26,051 nucleotides of DNA from assembly GCA_028684915.1 (NCBI GenBank), contig JAQUEZ010000078.1, positions 1 through 26,051 on the forward strand, in the 5' to 3' direction. Below are positions 25,244-26,051 of this stretch, piece by piece. Made by a program: the position numbers and the translations under genes. The notes below the pieces were generated by a model that was given only the letters and a program-made list of their open reading frames with translations, was not told the origin of the DNA and did not search any database. Each line of letters begins with the position of its first letter. Position 1 is the first letter of the stretch. This DNA comes from Desulfobulbus sp. (GTDB lineage: Bacteria; Desulfobacterota; Desulfobulbia; Desulfobulbales; Desulfobulbaceae).

Positions 25244-25315
25244 ATGCCTATAACCTGGGATAATTTCAGCAAAGTCGAACTTCGCGTAGGCAAGGTCTTC
25301 TCAAGTCCCCCTTGA
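25244..25315 (+). pseudogene. Truncated remnant of a tRNA-binding-domain protein (CsaA/Trbp111-like)
   Basis: A 23-codon frame, MPITWDNFSKVELRVGKV followed by a few residues and TGA. It matches the opening of the OB-fold tRNA-binding domain (compare the family pattern W-D-D-F-x-K-V/L-E/D-L/I-R-V/T-G-x-I, from memory). The rest of the domain (~85 residues) is absent from the next bases, which run into the etfA terminator. GGAGGA lies ~10 bases upstream. I read it as a gene decayed by 3' deletion; a functional micropeptide is less likely. Confidence 0.65.
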
Positions 25316-25347
25316 GGCCAAACTGTTTTAATCCTCTGCTGCACCAA

Positions 25348-25384
25348 TAAAAAAAACCGCACAGGCAATGATGCCTGTGCGGTT
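25348..25384 (-). terminator. Rho-independent terminator after etfA
   Basis: A perfect 13-base stem AACCGCACAGGCA/TGCCTGTGCGGTT with a four-base loop, followed on the minus strand by a run of T. It ends 24 bases beyond the etfA stop. Confidence 0.95.
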
Positions 25385-25408
25385 AGCCATACAAAGGGAG
25401 TGTTCCGA

Positions 25409-26051
25409 TCAGAGCGCGTTCAGTTTCTCGGTCAATACCGGGATAAACTGTTTAAGATCGGCGACGATCAGGACGTTGGCCACCTCGCCGATGGGCGCAT
25501 CCTTGTCGGTATTAATGGCCACGATATAGTCGGATTTCTTCATTCCGGCCAGATGCTGAATCGCCCCGGAAATACCGCAGGCCACATAGAGCTTCGGGCT
25601 GACCGTGGTTCCGGTGGTGCCCACCTGACGGTTATGCTCGACCCAACCGGAATCGACCACCGGACGGCTGGCACCGTACTCACCCTTAAGCGCTTTGGCT
25701 AGTGCCTGGACAATAGCGACATTCTCGGGCTTGCCCACACCGCGGCCAGCACTGACGATCACATCGGACTTGGTCAGGTCGACGCCTTCGCTCTTGGCCG
25801 CCTCATAGCCTGTACATTGTACCTTAGCCGCTGCATCGGTATCGACACTGACCACATTTGGGGTACCGACCGGATCATTTTCCAGGCCAAAGGCGCCAGC
25901 CTGCAGGGTGAGGACGGTCTGGGCGGTGGCGGATTTAACCTTCCGGCGCAGCTTGGCATTACACACCGGCACCACCGGGATTCCATCCTCAACCGCAATA
26001 ACCTCTGATATCTGTGCAGCCTTCAGGGCAACCGCCAGCCGTGGAGCAAGG
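25409..26051 (-). CDS. etfA: Electron transfer flavoprotein alpha subunit, 5' part outside window
   Basis: The last ~213 residues of EtfA, which with EtfB carries electrons between flavin dehydrogenases and the quinone pool or other acceptors. The frame stays open to the right edge (LAPRLAVALKAAQISEVIAV), so the start lies beyond the window. The C-terminal FAD-binding domain is complete: VIVSAGRGVGKPENVAIVQ, SRPVVDSGWVEHNRQVGTTG, then the family signature LYVACGISGAIQHLAGM followed by SDYIVAINTDKDAPIGEVAN. etfB would be expected upstream, beyond the edge. A strong terminator follows, so etfA is the last gene of its unit. Confidence 0.95.
   Translation of the reverse strand, partial: LAPRLAVALKAAQISEVIAVEDGIPVVPVCNAKLRRKVKSATAQTVLTLQAGAFGLENDPVGTPNVVSVDTDAAAKVQCTGYEAAKSEGVDLTKSDVIVSAGRGVGKPENVAIVQALAKALKGEYGASRPVVDSGWVEHNRQVGTTGTTVSPKLYVACGISGAIQHLAGMKKSDYIVAINTDKDAPIGEVANVLIVADLKQFIPVLTEKLNAL

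Overview
The window reads as a bacterial chromosome segment from a delta-proteobacterial (Desulfobacterota) lineage. A Desulfobulbales-like sulfate reducer is my best guess, based on gene order and protein flavour; no rRNA or other marker settles it. About 20 kb is housekeeping chromosome. The first 5.7 kb is the int-proximal end of an integrated genetic element whose far end lies beyond the left edge.

Positions 1-5850 (element): all genes are on the minus strand and read away from an intact tRNA-Ala(GGC) at 5850-5925. In transcription order they are a P4-type tyrosine integrase; a coupled, AT-richer protein with a C-terminal Cys4 zinc-finger motif; a palindrome-rich gap; an AlpA-family excision regulator; a 68-residue unknown; a small winged-helix/HTH protein; a TOPRIM plus DUF3987 primase/helicase-like replication protein; a VAT-repeat protein; and the start of another ORF cut by the window edge. 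The set resembles CP4-57/P4-like islands: integrate next to a tRNA, regulate excision through AlpA, replicate through a primase-helicase.

Positions 5926-12142: the cell-elongation cluster mreB-mreC-mreD-mrdA(PBP2)-rodA, co-directional, with a plausible sigma70 promoter before mreB. Together these encode the rod-shape peptidoglycan synthesis machine. hemH (ferrochelatase) faces rodA with only 9 bases between the stop codons.

Positions 13112-17711: an HPF-type ribosome-binding domain fused to a cold-shock domain, with a long leader; polA; then a sigma54-type promoter driving a previously easy-to-miss 40-codon ORF and a PilZ (c-di-GMP) protein.

Positions 17847-26051: gltA (citrate synthase) on the minus strand; a 507-base gap with a large nested inverted repeat; an unknown Cys-rich protein; hflK-hflC; a rhomboid protease; a secreted or membrane Tim44-like protein; a truncated tRNA-binding-domain (CsaA-like) remnant; and the 3' part of etfA. 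Two inverted, diverged copies of a ~160-base MITE-like repeat lie at 20336-20494 and 23874-24044, one of them with clear terminal inverted repeats.

The most interesting items are the MITE-like repeat pair, the sigma54-driven micro-ORF/PilZ operon, the nested hairpin at 19.4-19.6 kb, the inverted repeat embedded in the VAT-repeat gene, and a Cys3His version of the PBP2 zinc site. I did not see an unmistakably new multi-gene system.
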